The translations under genes and the position numbers were made by a program. A DNA stretch of 9,301 nucleotides. It comes from JALSIF01 sp026981635 [NCBI: bacterium]. Its GTDB lineage: Bacteria > 4484-113 > JALSIF01. The stretch is from contig JALSIF010000268.1 of the NCBI GenBank assembly GCA_026981635.1, forward strand, positions 1 through 9,301, written 5' to 3'. Shown one piece after another: positions 1 to 6,361 of the stretch (position 1 is the first letter of the stretch; each line of letters opens with the position of its first letter). The notes beneath the pieces are model-generated. The model saw only the letters and a list, made by a program, of their open reading frames with translations. It ran no database searches and was not told where the DNA came from.

Positions 1-1161
1 GGCTCGCCCCTGCAGAACAAGTATGCCGAGGGCTACCCGGGCAAACGCTACTACGGCGGGTGTGAGTTTGTGGACATCGCCGAGAGCCTGGCCATTGAGC
101 GGGCCAAGCAGGTTTTTGGGGCCGAGCACGCCAACGTCCAGCCCCACGCCGGAGCCCAGGCCAACCTGGCGGTCTACTTTGCCTTCCTAAAGCCCGGCGA
201 CACCTACATGGGGCTTGCCCTGGACCACGGCGGGCACCTCACCCACGGCCACCCCATCACCATCACCGGTAAGTGGTTCAACGTGGTCCAGTACCGGGTC
301 CACCCGGAGACCCACCTGGTGGACTTTGACTACCTGAGGGAGAAGGCGCGGGAGGTGAGGCCCAAGCTGATCATGGCAGGGGCTTCCGCCTACCCGCGGG
401 CCTTTGACTGGGCGGCATTTCGGGAGATCTGCGACGAGGTGGGAGCGGTCCTGGTGGCCGACATCGCCCACTACGCCGGGCTGGTGGCGGCCGGCCTCTA
501 CCCCAACCCCTTCCCCCACGCCGACGTTGTCACCACCACCGTCCACAAGACGCTGCGCGGACCAAGAAGCGGCATCATCCTCTGCAAGGAGGAGTTTGCC
601 AAACAGATTGACCGGGCGGTTTTTCCCGGTATCCAGGGTGGGCCGATGATGCATGTGATCGCCGCCAAGGCGGTGGCCCTGAAGATCGCCCAGACGGAGG
701 AGTTCAGGCAGTACCAGCGTCGGGTGCTGGAGAACGCCCGGGCGATGGCCGATGCCCTGATGGCGGAGGGGTTCTCCCTGGTAAGCGGAGGAACCGACTG
801 CCACCTGCTCTTGGTGGATGTGAAGAAGTCCCTAGGGCGAACCGGCAAGTGGGCGGAGGAGCGGCTTGACCCGCTGGGCATCACGGTGAACAAGAACACC
901 GTCCCCTACGACACCGAAAAGCCCTTCATCGCCAGCGGCATCCGGCTCGGCTCGCCCGCCCTCACCGCCCGCGGCTTTGGCAAGGAGGAGTTTGTTGAGG
1001 TCTCCCGCCTGATCAGCCTGGCCCTAAAGAGCGAGCCCAGCGAGGAGCTGGACAGCCAGATCAGGGACAAGGTGAGAGAGCTTTGCGAGCGCTTCCCCAT
1101 CTACCGGGAGTGGTGGCAGGGGGAGAAGCTGGCCGAGGCATCGGCGGCCGGGGGAGAGTAG
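1..1161 (+). CDS. glyA: Serine hydroxymethyltransferase, 5' end missing
   Basis: Cytosolic PLP enzyme that interconverts serine plus tetrahydrofolate with glycine plus methylenetetrahydrofolate, the main entry to one-carbon metabolism. The reading frame is open from base 1, and the first codons already give the family signature [15 protein letters not shown]. The first roughly 45 residues therefore lie outside the window, and the GTG at 70 is an internal valine, not a start. About 386 codons are present. The PLP-binding lysine is encoded at 547-549 in [21 protein letters not shown], which carries the PLP-contacting aspartate, lies 30 residues before it. [16 protein letters not shown] and ITVNKN also match the family. 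One oddity is that the last threonine of the TTTT run before His-Lys is valine here (541-543). The next gene on the strand begins 41 bases after the stop and appears to have its own promoter. The family assignment is certain. Confidence 0.98.
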   Translation, partial: GSPLQNKYAEGYPGKRYYGGCEFVDIAESLAIERAKQVFGAEHANVQPHAGAQANLAVYFAFLKPGDTYMGLALDHGGHLTHGHPITITGKWFNVVQYRVHPETHLVDFDYLREKAREVRPKLIMAGASAYPRAFDWAAFREICDEVGAVLVADIAHYAGLVAAGLYPNPFPHADVVTTTVHKTLRGPRSGIILCKEEFAKQIDRAVFPGIQGGPMMHVIAAKAVALKIAQTEEFRQYQRRVLENARAMADALMAEGFSLVSGGTDCHLLLVDVKKSLGRTGKWAEERLDPLGITVNKNTVPYDTEKPFIASGIRLGSPALTARGFGKEEFVEVSRLISLALKSEPSEELDSQIRDKVRELCERFPIYREWWQGEKLAEASAAGGE

Positions 1162-1187
1162 GGGAGAGGTCCCGAGGCGGCCCTTCT

Positions 1188-1196
1188 TGTTAGACT
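1188..1196 (+). promoter_or_regulatory. Extended -10 promoter of the rhomboid gene (leaderless type)
   Basis: TGTTAGACT combines a TGn extension (1188-1190) with the -10 hexamer TAGACT (1191-1196). Only six bases separate it from the GTG at 1203, which is about where transcription should begin. There is no -35 of note around 1168-1173 (GGTCCC). The TAG of the hexamer is itself an in-frame stop, so translation cannot start further upstream. Confidence 0.6.
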
Positions 1197-1202
1197 AGCG
1201 CC

Positions 1203-2195
1203 GTGTTCCTGGTCCCGCTGAGAGACGAGATCAGAAGCCGCACCGTCCCCTACGTCACCTACTCCCTGATCATCATCAATGTGATCATTTACCTCTGGCA
1301 GCTCTCCTTTCCCCGCATCGGCGAGTTTGCCGGCCTGGAGGCCTCGGTGCTCACCTTTGGCTTTGTCCCCATTGAGCTTGCCAAGGGGGTGGACGTAAAC
1401 CTCCCCACCCCGATTCCTGCCTGGCTGACCATCTTTACCTCCATGTTCATGCACGGGGGCTTTGCCCACATCCTGGGCAACATGTGGTTCCTGTGGATCT
1501 TCGGGGACAACGTGGAGGACCACCTGGGCCACGGTCTCTACCTGCTCTTTTACCTGCTTGCCGGAGTGGGGGCGGCGCTGCTTCAGTTTTTGGTGAACCC
1601 GGTCTCGGACGTACCGATGGTCGGGGCCAGCGGCGCCATCTCAGGGGTGCTTGGCGCCTACTTCATCATGTTTCCCGGCGCCCGCATCGTAAGCCTCTTC
1701 TGGTACTTCTGGTTTATCCAGACCATCGCCATTCCCGCCTACATCTACCTGGGCTACTGGGCGCTGATCCAGTTTCTGGCCGGCATGGTCTCCCTGGGGG
1801 CGGGGGCCAAGGGCGGAGTGGCCTTCTGGGCCCACATCGGGGGGTTCATCGTCGGCCTGATCTTTGGCTATCTGCTTCGCACCGGTCGCATCGGCATCAC
1901 CCGGAGGGAGGTGCTCTACCCCGGCAGTCTCAGGCCATCGGGGATGGAAATTGGAGCCACCGCACCAGACATCATGGCCGAGGCACCATTCGCCGATGAA
2001 CAAGAGCCCACCCCTGAGCCGGAGGTCAGCCTGGTGGCGGGGGACCCGAGGATTGAGGCCCTCATCGCCCAGGGCAACATGCGCCAGGCCCTGAAGCTTG
2101 CCCGCGACCTTCGTCTGGCTGCCATCCACCGGGACGACCTGGAGCTTGCCCGCCTCTACGACGAGTATGTGCGCTATCTCAGGCGCTACCTCTAG
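1203..2195 (+). CDS. Rhomboid-family intramembrane serine protease
   Basis: Polytopic membrane protease of 330 residues that cleaves transmembrane segments of other proteins; its substrate is unknown here. The catalytic serine lies in GASG (Ser143) and the catalytic histidine in AHIGG (His211). The family motif HGGFAHILGN near residues 84-93 supplies the conserved asparagine (Asn93). Hydrophobic segments lie roughly at 18-34, 75-103, 111-130, 137-157, 165-195 and 207-224, consistent with a six-helix rhomboid core. A tail of about 105 residues follows: first an acidic, proline-rich linker (about 255-280), then a charged helical stretch (281-330). This suggests a cytoplasmic regulatory or partner-binding tail. 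The GTG start is forced because the in-frame TAG at 1191 precedes it with no other start codon between. There is no Shine-Dalgarno sequence. The gene ends convergently with the IMPase gene, overlapping it by three to four bases. Confidence 0.95.
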   Translation: MFLVPLRDEIRSRTVPYVTYSLIIINVIIYLWQLSFPRIGEFAGLEASVLTFGFVPIELAKGVDVNLPTPIPAWLTIFTSMFMHGGFAHILGNMWFLWIFGDNVEDHLGHGLYLLFYLLAGVGAALLQFLVNPVSDVPMVGASGAISGVLGAYFIMFPGARIVSLFWYFWFIQTIAIPAYIYLGYWALIQFLAGMVSLGAGAKGGVAFWAHIGGFIVGLIFGYLLRTGRIGITRREVLYPGSLRPSGMEIGATAPDIMAEAPFADEQEPTPEPEVSLVAGDPRIEALIAQGNMRQALKLARDLRLAAIHRDDLELARLYDEYVRYLRRYL

Positions 2196-2989
2196 CCGGT
2201 GCGGGCCCGCCTAACTCCGGCGATCACCTCGGCCATCTTGCCGTGCAGTGTGGGGTTCGCCGCCAGGGGGTTGGGGTGCCAGAGGTCAAGCGGCCCTCCA
2301 CTGAGGTCGGTGACCACCCCTCCCGCCTCCTCCACGATCACCCACCCTGCCGCAACGTCCCAGGGATAGAGCTTCAGCTCCCAGAAGCCGTCAAACCGCC
2401 CGCAGGCCACATAGCAGAGGTCAATGGCGGCGCTTCCTGCCCGGCGGATGGCCTGGGCCCGGTGCATGAAGGCGGCAAAGAAGTCCAGGTTGTCTTCCTC
2501 GCTCTCGTGGACATCGTAGGGAAAGCCGGTGGCCAAAAGGGCACGCTCCAGCTCCTCCTCCGGGGAGACCCGGATGGGGCGGCCGTTAAGCAGGGCGCCC
2601 GCCCCCCGCTCGGCGATGAAGAGCTCGTCGTGGACCGGGTCGTACACCGCCCCCAGCACCACCTCATCCCGCCGCATAAGCCCTACGCTGATGGCAAAGA
2701 TGGGAAAGCCGTGGGCGAAGTTGGTGGTCCCGTCCAGGGGGTCAACCAGCCATAGAAAGTCGCTTGAGCCCTGCTCCTTTGCCCCTTCCTCGCCTACGAT
2801 GGAGTGGTCAGGAAAGCGCTCCCGGATGTAACCTGCGATGAACTCCTCCGCCTTGAGGTCGGCCTCGGTGACCAGGTTGATCTTTCCCTTGTGGCCGATC
2901 TCAGATTCCTTGAGGCGGCGAAAGTAGCCCATCACCACCTGCCCCGCTCCCCTGACCAGCTCAATGAGCGCTTCCCTCAGACTTGGCAC
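2192..2989 (-). CDS. Inositol monophosphatase family protein
   Basis: Mg-dependent, Li-sensitive-type phosphatase of 265 residues, the normal length for the family. Members hydrolyse inositol-1-phosphate or related substrates such as histidinol phosphate or fructose-1,6-bisphosphate; the sequence does not decide between them. The metal-binding motifs are all present: GEEG at residues 66-69, DPLDGTTNF at 83-91 and PWDVAAG at 209-215, followed by EEAGG. The start is GTG at 2989. The upstream frame contains no ATG, GTG or TTG before an in-frame TAA at 3032-3034, so this start is forced. It has no Shine-Dalgarno sequence and lies six bases after a TACAAT box. It is divergent from the DUF1858-like gene and convergent with the rhomboid gene. 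A suhB-like inositol phosphatase is the likeliest role, but this is inferred from the family. Confidence 0.95.
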   Translation of the reverse strand: MPSLREALIELVRGAGQVVMGYFRRLKESEIGHKGKINLVTEADLKAEEFIAGYIRERFPDHSIVGEEGAKEQGSSDFLWLVDPLDGTTNFAHGFPIFAISVGLMRRDEVVLGAVYDPVHDELFIAERGAGALLNGRPIRVSPEEELERALLATGFPYDVHESEEDNLDFFAAFMHRAQAIRRAGSAAIDLCYVACGRFDGFWELKLYPWDVAAGWVIVEEAGGVVTDLSGGPLDLWHPNPLAANPTLHGKMAEVIAGVRRARTG

Positions 2990-2995
2990 GGGCCC

Positions 2996-3001
2996 ATTGT
3001 A
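2996..3001 (-). promoter_or_regulatory. -10 box of the IMPase-family gene (leaderless type)
   Basis: TACAAT on the minus strand ends six bases (GGGCCC) before the GTG start at 2989. No convincing -35 lies 16-18 bases upstream. The expected transcription start coincides with or abuts the start codon. Confidence 0.55.
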
Positions 3002-3042
3002 GGTAGATGGGCAGAGCGAACTGGGTAGAAGTTAGGGTAGGC

Positions 3043-3067
3043 TAACATTAAGTGAGCCCAAAGGGAG
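3043..3067 (+). promoter_or_regulatory. Possible -10 and Shine-Dalgarno of the DUF1858-like gene
   Basis: TAACAT (3043-3048) is a plausible -10, and AAGGGAG (3061-3067) is a Shine-Dalgarno nine bases before the ATG at 3077. The layout resembles that of ndk, with a short leader carrying a ribosome site. No good -35 was found. A 5-bp inverted repeat, GTTAG/CTAAC (3031-3035 and 3042-3046), overlaps the -10. The Shine-Dalgarno is more secure than the promoter. Confidence 0.45.
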
Positions 3068-3076
3068 AACTGGGAG

Positions 3077-3307
3077 ATGGAGAGATTTCACAGCCAGATG
3101 ACCCTGAGCGAGGCCTTCGCCACCCACCCGGCGGCGCGGCAGATCTTTGCCTACTTCCACATCGGCGGCTGCCACCACTGCGCAGTGGACGAGTCAATGA
3201 CCATTGAGCAGGCCTGCCAGCAGTATGGCGTGCCGGTGGAGATCCTGCTTGATCAGCTAAACAGGCTCCCCACTCCCCAGAGGCCGGCCGCCAAGGAGGG
3301 GGAGTAG
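3077..3307 (+). CDS. Small DUF1858-like CxxC protein
   Basis: 76-residue soluble protein. The pattern is MTLSEAF, then HPAARQIF, then GGCHHC, then TIEQACQQYGV and a terminal helix ending LNRL. This resembles the DUF1858 / ScdA N-terminal-like / prismane-associated redox-disulfide family, in which a short helical domain carries a CxxC pair. The cysteines are Cys32 and Cys35, with two histidines between them. Members are often found beside hybrid-cluster proteins or iron-sulphur repair proteins, but no such partner is visible here. Its function as a stand-alone domain is unknown; redox sensing or metal/cluster handling is only inference. The ATG start has a Shine-Dalgarno. It lies 65 bases ahead of the phosphohexomutase gene and could be co-transcribed with it, although that gene has its own -10. 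Confidence 0.85.
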   Translation: MERFHSQMTLSEAFATHPAARQIFAYFHIGGCHHCAVDESMTIEQACQQYGVPVEILLDQLNRLPTPQRPAAKEGE

Positions 3308-3357
3308 GGCAGGGGAGGAAGGCCCTCGGGCGGGAATAAAACCTGTTTCCAAGGCAC

Positions 3358-3363
3358 TAGACT
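3358..3363 (+). promoter_or_regulatory. -10 box of the phosphohexomutase gene (leaderless type)
   Basis: TAGACT, the same hexamer as at the rhomboid gene, ends nine bases before the TTG start at 3373. Its TAG is an in-frame stop for the gene, so no upstream start is possible. No recognisable -35 is present 16-18 bases upstream. Confidence 0.5.
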
Positions 3364-3372
3364 TTTCTCGCC

Positions 3373-4794
3373 TTGTCACTCCGCTTTGGTTCAGAGGGAG
3401 CCCGCGGCATCCTGGGGGTTGAGTTCACCTACCGTGATGTGCTCATGGCCAGCCAGGCCTACCTCAGGGTGCTAGGAGAGGAGGCTAAGCGGGGCCTGGC
3501 TGTCGGCTACGACCGCCGCTTCATGGCCGAGTGGTTCGCCCAGACCCTGGCCAGGGACCTTGCCCTGGAAGGGGTGGCGGTCCACCTCACCGTCTCACCG
3601 GTTACCTCCCCGCTGCTCTCTGCCCTGGTCAGGGCCCGCCGCCTGGGGGGCGGGGTGATGCTTACCGCCAGCCACAACCCCTATCCCTGCCTGGGGGTAA
3701 AGTTCAAGTCCTCCGCCGGTGGGAGTGAGCCGCCCGAGCGGATGGCCCAGGTGGAGGAGGAGCTAAGCCGGCTGGGGGAGGTGAGGGTGGCAAGCCTTCC
3801 CGCTCTGCGCTCCGATGCCCTGGCGGCGGGGGCGGAGAACCTCACCCCGGCAGGCTACCCCAACTTCTTCGGCCTGCTTCAGCTTGAGCTTAGGCTCTCC
3901 CCCGAGCGGTTTGACCGCCTGGTGGTGGTTGACTTCATGCACGGGGCGGCAGCCGAAGTGGCGCCGGCAGTACTGTCCACCTACCTTCCCTCCGGTTCGC
4001 TCACCTACCTTCGCCGGGAGCGGGAGGTAACCTTCGGCCAGAGCAGCCCCGAGCCGGTGGAGGAGTTGCTCTCCCCCCTCTGCGAGGAGTGCAGGCGGCA
4101 GGGGGCGATAGGTCTTGCCTTTGACGGCGACGGCGACCGACTGGCGGTGGTGGACGAGGCGGGGGAGGTGTTGTTCAGCCACGAGGTCTACTCGGTCCTC
4201 CTCCACCACCTGGCAAGGGAGCGGGGGCTTTCAGGCACCGTGGTGAGGACCTCCACCCTGAGCAGGCGGATAGACCGGCTGGCCGAGCGGATGGGCTTTG
4301 AGGTGAGGCAGGTCAAGGTGGGCTTTAAGCATGTTGCTCCCGCCCTGATGGAGCCGGGCGTGCTCATGGCGGGAGAGGAATCGGGGGGATTTGGCTTCGG
4401 CTTCTACCTACCTGAGCGGGACGGGATACTCGCCGCCCTCCTCTTCCTGGAGGCGGTCCAGGAGAGTGGCATGGGGGTGAGGGAGTGGCGAAGCTTCCTG
4501 GACGAGATGCTTGGCCCCACCTTCTATCACCATCTGGACCTGCCCACGACCAGGGCAGGGGAGCTGGTCTCCCGGATCGCCGAGCGCCCACCTGGGCAGG
4601 TGGCGGGCCTGAGGCTTGCCAGGGTTGAGTGCTGGGACGGGGTTAAGCTCCACTTCGGGGATGAGGCCACCCTCCAGTTTCGGGCTAGCGGCACCGAGCC
4701 CCTGCTTCGCATCTACGCCGAAGCGGACAGCCGGGGGCTGCTCAACCAGCTTCTCCACCTGGCAAGGAGGGTGGTGGAGGAGTCTTCGGACTAA
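3373..4794 (+). CDS. Phosphoglucomutase/phosphomannomutase (alpha-D-phosphohexomutase)
   Basis: Cytosolic enzyme that interconverts hexose 1- and 6-phosphates, feeding sugar-nucleotide, polysaccharide or glycogen synthesis. All four family domains are represented in 473 residues, a usual length. The phosphoserine loop is TASHNP (Ser100), the metal-binding loop is DGDGDR (251-256), the sugar-binding loop is GEESGG (334-339), and the phosphate-binding loop is RASGTEP (437-443). Whether glucose, mannose or glucosamine phosphate is preferred cannot be read with certainty. The GEESGG loop is the type seen in PGM/PMM enzymes rather than in GlmM. The start is TTG. It is the only candidate between the in-frame TAG at 3358 and the conserved N-terminal RFGSEGARG motif, and it has no Shine-Dalgarno sequence. 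No clear terminator follows. Confidence 0.95.
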   Translation: MSLRFGSEGARGILGVEFTYRDVLMASQAYLRVLGEEAKRGLAVGYDRRFMAEWFAQTLARDLALEGVAVHLTVSPVTSPLLSALVRARRLGGGVMLTASHNPYPCLGVKFKSSAGGSEPPERMAQVEEELSRLGEVRVASLPALRSDALAAGAENLTPAGYPNFFGLLQLELRLSPERFDRLVVVDFMHGAAAEVAPAVLSTYLPSGSLTYLRREREVTFGQSSPEPVEELLSPLCEECRRQGAIGLAFDGDGDRLAVVDEAGEVLFSHEVYSVLLHHLARERGLSGTVVRTSTLSRRIDRLAERMGFEVRQVKVGFKHVAPALMEPGVLMAGEESGGFGFGFYLPERDGILAALLFLEAVQESGMGVREWRSFLDEMLGPTFYHHLDLPTTRAGELVSRIAERPPGQVAGLRLARVECWDGVKLHFGDEATLQFRASGTEPLLRIYAEADSRGLLNQLLHLARRVVEESSD

Positions 4795-5052
4795 TCATCT
4801 GCCGGCTGCTAGACCTGAGTCTTGGGGAAGAAGGTGGCCGTGATTAAAGAATGATGGGGTTTGCCTAAGTTTGTGTAGAAAGAGAAACTTGAGAGTCCAT
4901 GATGAAGGACATCTTGAAAGAGGGACTGGGAAGAGGATGCTTTCCTTTTCATCTGCCCACCACGGCTGGGGGATATTGCCCCCACCACCACTACGGGGCA
5001 TCCGGGGTGGGCTATTCGCGAAAGGCTTTGATACCTAGGGTAAGAGCTCCCC
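4795..5052. other. Gene-free convergent spacer with hairpins
   Basis: 258 bases between the ends of the phosphohexomutase and thioredoxin genes. I see no convincing gene here; short open frames on both strands have no family motifs. The first half (about 4840-4950) is purine-rich and visibly less GC-rich than the flanking genes. It contains an inverted repeat AAGTTT/AAACTT (4867-4872 and 4885-4890). The second half holds nested hairpins, listed separately. No U-rich terminator tract is visible on either strand. Confidence 0.6.
4955..5012. repeat. Nested inverted repeats in the convergent spacer
   Basis: The outer arms GCCCACC (4955-4961) and GGTGGGC (5006-5012) enclose a tight hairpin with arms GGGGG (4968-4972) and CCCCC (4979-4983) and loop ATATTG. 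The remainder, CACCACCAC then GGGGCATCCGGGG, could pair in alternative ways. The element sits where transcripts from both sides converge. It could slow or end transcription, or protect 3' ends, but it lacks the T-tract of an intrinsic terminator. Confidence 0.5.
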
Positions 5053-5376
5053 TCAGAGCAGGGTCTCAAGCTCGTGCTTGAGGCTGTGGTAGTCGCGGAA
5101 ACCCACCATGATCTTCTCCTGCTTGCCGTCCTTGAAGACCACCATGGTGGGAACGGCGCTGATGCCGAACTGCGTGGCCAGGTTGGGACTTTCGTCGGTG
5201 TTTACCTTGACCACCTCAAGCTTGTCCCCCAGCTCGGTGGCGATGCGCTCAATCACCGGCGCCAGCATCTTGCAGGGGGGACACCAGGTGGCATAGAAGT
5301 CAACCAGCACCGGCTTGGTCTTGCTGGTCTCAATGACCGCCTGCTCAAAGTCAAGCTCGCTTATCTCCTTGGGCAT
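5053..5376 (-). CDS. trxA: Thioredoxin (WCPPC active site)
   Basis: Cytosolic dithiol-disulphide carrier of 107 residues, the classical thioredoxin length, with no signal peptide. The active site is WCPPC (Cys32 and Cys35), preceded by VLVDFYAT. The conserved cis-proline lies in AVPT (Pro76), and the buried charge motif is VDF. The usual thioredoxin sequence is WCGPC. The Gly-to-Pro change is known in some thioredoxins and changes redox potential in studied proteins, so oxidoreductase activity is expected but its potential is uncertain. The ATG at 5376 is preceded by GGAGGAG (5387-5393) at a ten-base spacing. The gene has a leader of about 64 bases with a stem-loop and its own -10 box, and a probable terminator separates it from the upstream lipoprotein gene on the same strand. 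The gene symbol is by family. Confidence 0.95.
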   Translation of the reverse strand: MPKEISELDFEQAVIETSKTKPVLVDFYATWCPPCKMLAPVIERIATELGDKLEVVKVNTDESPNLATQFGISAVPTMVVFKDGKQEKIMVGFRDYHSLKHELETLL

Positions 5377-5386
5377 GTGAGGGTTT

Positions 5387-5393
5387 CTCCTCC
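5387..5393 (-). promoter_or_regulatory. Shine-Dalgarno of thioredoxin
   Basis: GGAGGAG on the minus strand lies ten bases before the ATG at 5376. This contrasts with the neighbouring genes that lack any ribosome site. Confidence 0.75.
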
Positions 5394-5415
5394 GCTTGGT
5401 TTTGCCTTTCTCCAG

Positions 5416-5441
5416 GTGGGCTACCTAGCTTACCAGCCCAC
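5416..5441 (-). other. 5' leader stem-loop of the thioredoxin mRNA
   Basis: Perfect 7-bp arms GTGGGCT and AGCCCAC (5435-5441 and 5416-5422) flank a 12-base loop. If transcription starts six or seven bases after the TAGACT box (5447-5452), the stem begins at the very 5' end of the mRNA. It would act as a 5' cap-like stabiliser or a regulatory structure. It matches no riboswitch family I recognise. Confidence 0.5.
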
Positions 5442-5446
5442 GCCAA

Positions 5447-5456
5447 AGTCTATATA
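5447..5456 (-). promoter_or_regulatory. -10 region of thioredoxin
   Basis: On the minus strand this reads TATATAGACT and contains both TATATA and TAGACT; the latter is the hexamer also found before the rhomboid and phosphohexomutase genes. It lies about 70 bases from the ATG, predicting a leader of about 64 bases. A possible weak -35 is TTTCCC about 16 bases upstream of TATAGA. Confidence 0.5.
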
Positions 5457-5483
5457 CCGGCCGGTCAGAGGGGAAAATCTAGC

Positions 5484-5505
5484 CGCTTAGCTAGACGGCA
5501 GGTAA
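5484..5505 (-). terminator. Probable weak intrinsic terminator after the lipoprotein gene
   Basis: On the minus strand, arms TCTAGC and GCTAGA (5500-5505 and 5488-5493) with the loop TAAGCG are followed at once by TTTT (5487-5484). It lies 82 bases beyond the lipoprotein stop and upstream of the thioredoxin -10 box, where a terminator would be expected. The stem is short and the T-tract is only four bases. It might instead be an operator for thioredoxin. Confidence 0.4.
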
Positions 5506-5586
5506 AAGTCCGGGCGAGGAAACTCCCTTAGACCACCTTCACCTTCGGATTTAAACTGCCAGGGAGGCTTTGCTCTCCTCTCCCCC

Positions 5587-6339
5587 TTACCTGCTGGCAT
5601 TCCCTGCCTGCGGTCGCTGCTTTGGGGAAGCACCTGAGCTCTTGGTGTGTGCCTTAATCCGTCTTTCCCAATCCTGTATTGAAGCCAGGCAGAGCTGGGC
5701 CCTGGGGGTCACGTAGGTGCCGAGGATATACTCGGCTATCACCCTACCTCCATCCCCATAGGCCCGCCAGTAGAAATAGTCCGGTGGGCAATCCGCCATG
5801 GCCTCTGGCCCACCGTTGTTTTTCAGGTACTCCCTGGCCTCTTCAACCGAGAGCAGATGAACCAGCAGGTCCCCCGGAGAGGGATTCCAGGCCTGCCAGT
5901 CAACCGGTCGGTCCCGGTAGAGGTTCCGTGGGACGGGAAAGAGGTTCCAATCTCCACCAATCTCGGCAAGCTCTTCCAAGCTCAGACTCTCGGGATCGCT
6001 GACCCCGGCCTTCAAGGCATCCACCAGTGCGTTACCCACCCCGTTTGGCCAGGTGACGATCTCCAAAAGCTGGGCCCTTTCCTGTTCGGAAAGCTCATCC
6101 CAGGTGGGATGCCCGGCAGCCGGTTCAATGGCCCCGAAGCCTTGTTTTACGTAGGGGAAACCCACGAAGTAGGACTTGAGCACTACCTCCTTTCGCGCAA
6201 GGGGCCAGTTGCGGGGATCGTTTGAACCCGAAGTGGCGGAAACCTTGGCAGCAGGGCCAGGCTGAGAGCTCTTGTCCGCCGCGTCGGGATTGCACCCCGA
6301 ACTGAAGGCAGGAATCATGAGCAGGGTTGCAAGAATCAC
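5587..6339 (-). CDS. Predicted lipoprotein of unknown function, start apparently frameshifted
   Basis: I do not recognise this protein. From the in-frame GTG at 6339 it is 250 residues. It begins with a bare hydrophobic stretch, ILATLLMIPAF, ending in the lipobox-like SSGC (lipidated Cys16). A Ser/Pro/Gly linker follows (about 22-42), then a mixed-charge domain rich in Trp and Tyr (about 45-230) with two further cysteines (184 and 217) that could form a disulphide outside the cytoplasm. The tail is basic and polar. Export and lipid anchoring are inferred. The GTG has no Shine-Dalgarno and no basic N-region. Both exist 25 bases upstream at the ATG at 6362-6364 (MRGKKLR), but in another frame. 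Removing one base between 6340 and 6348 would join them into a textbook lipoprotein signal. The true start is therefore doubtful: sequencing error, recent frameshift mutation or, less likely, programmed shift. Confidence 0.7.
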   Translation of the reverse strand: MILATLLMIPAFSSGCNPDAADKSSQPGPAAKVSATSGSNDPRNWPLARKEVVLKSYFVGFPYVKQGFGAIEPAAGHPTWDELSEQERAQLLEIVTWPNGVGNALVDALKAGVSDPESLSLEELAEIGGDWNLFPVPRNLYRDRPVDWQAWNPSPGDLLVHLLSVEEAREYLKNNGGPEAMADCPPDYFYWRAYGDGGRVIAEYILGTYVTPRAQLCLASIQDWERRIKAHTKSSGASPKQRPQAGNASR

Positions 6340-6361
6340 GAGTCCTCAGCTTTTTTCCCCT

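Noticed and set aside
70-72. GTG at 70 as the start of the glyA gene
   Set aside because: The 23 codons before it are open and encode invariant SHMT sequence ([15 protein letters not shown]), so the gene extends beyond the left edge.
3763-4209. 148-codon minus-strand open frame inside the phosphohexomutase gene
   Set aside because: It mirrors codons of a gene whose catalytic motifs are intact, with no independent evidence of coding.
4899-5081. 60-codon plus-strand frame starting MMKDILKEGLG in the convergent spacer
   Set aside because: No Shine-Dalgarno, no domain, the second half is generated by the hairpin-forming C/G block, and it runs into the thioredoxin gene antisense.
5508-5540. GTAAAAGTCCGGGCGAGG on the plus strand, resembling the start of RNase P RNA (GGAAAGTCCGGGC)
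   Set aside because: The match is short. The spacer is only about 210 bases and is shared with the thioredoxin promoter and a terminator, leaving no room for the rest of RNase P RNA and its conserved 3' pairing.
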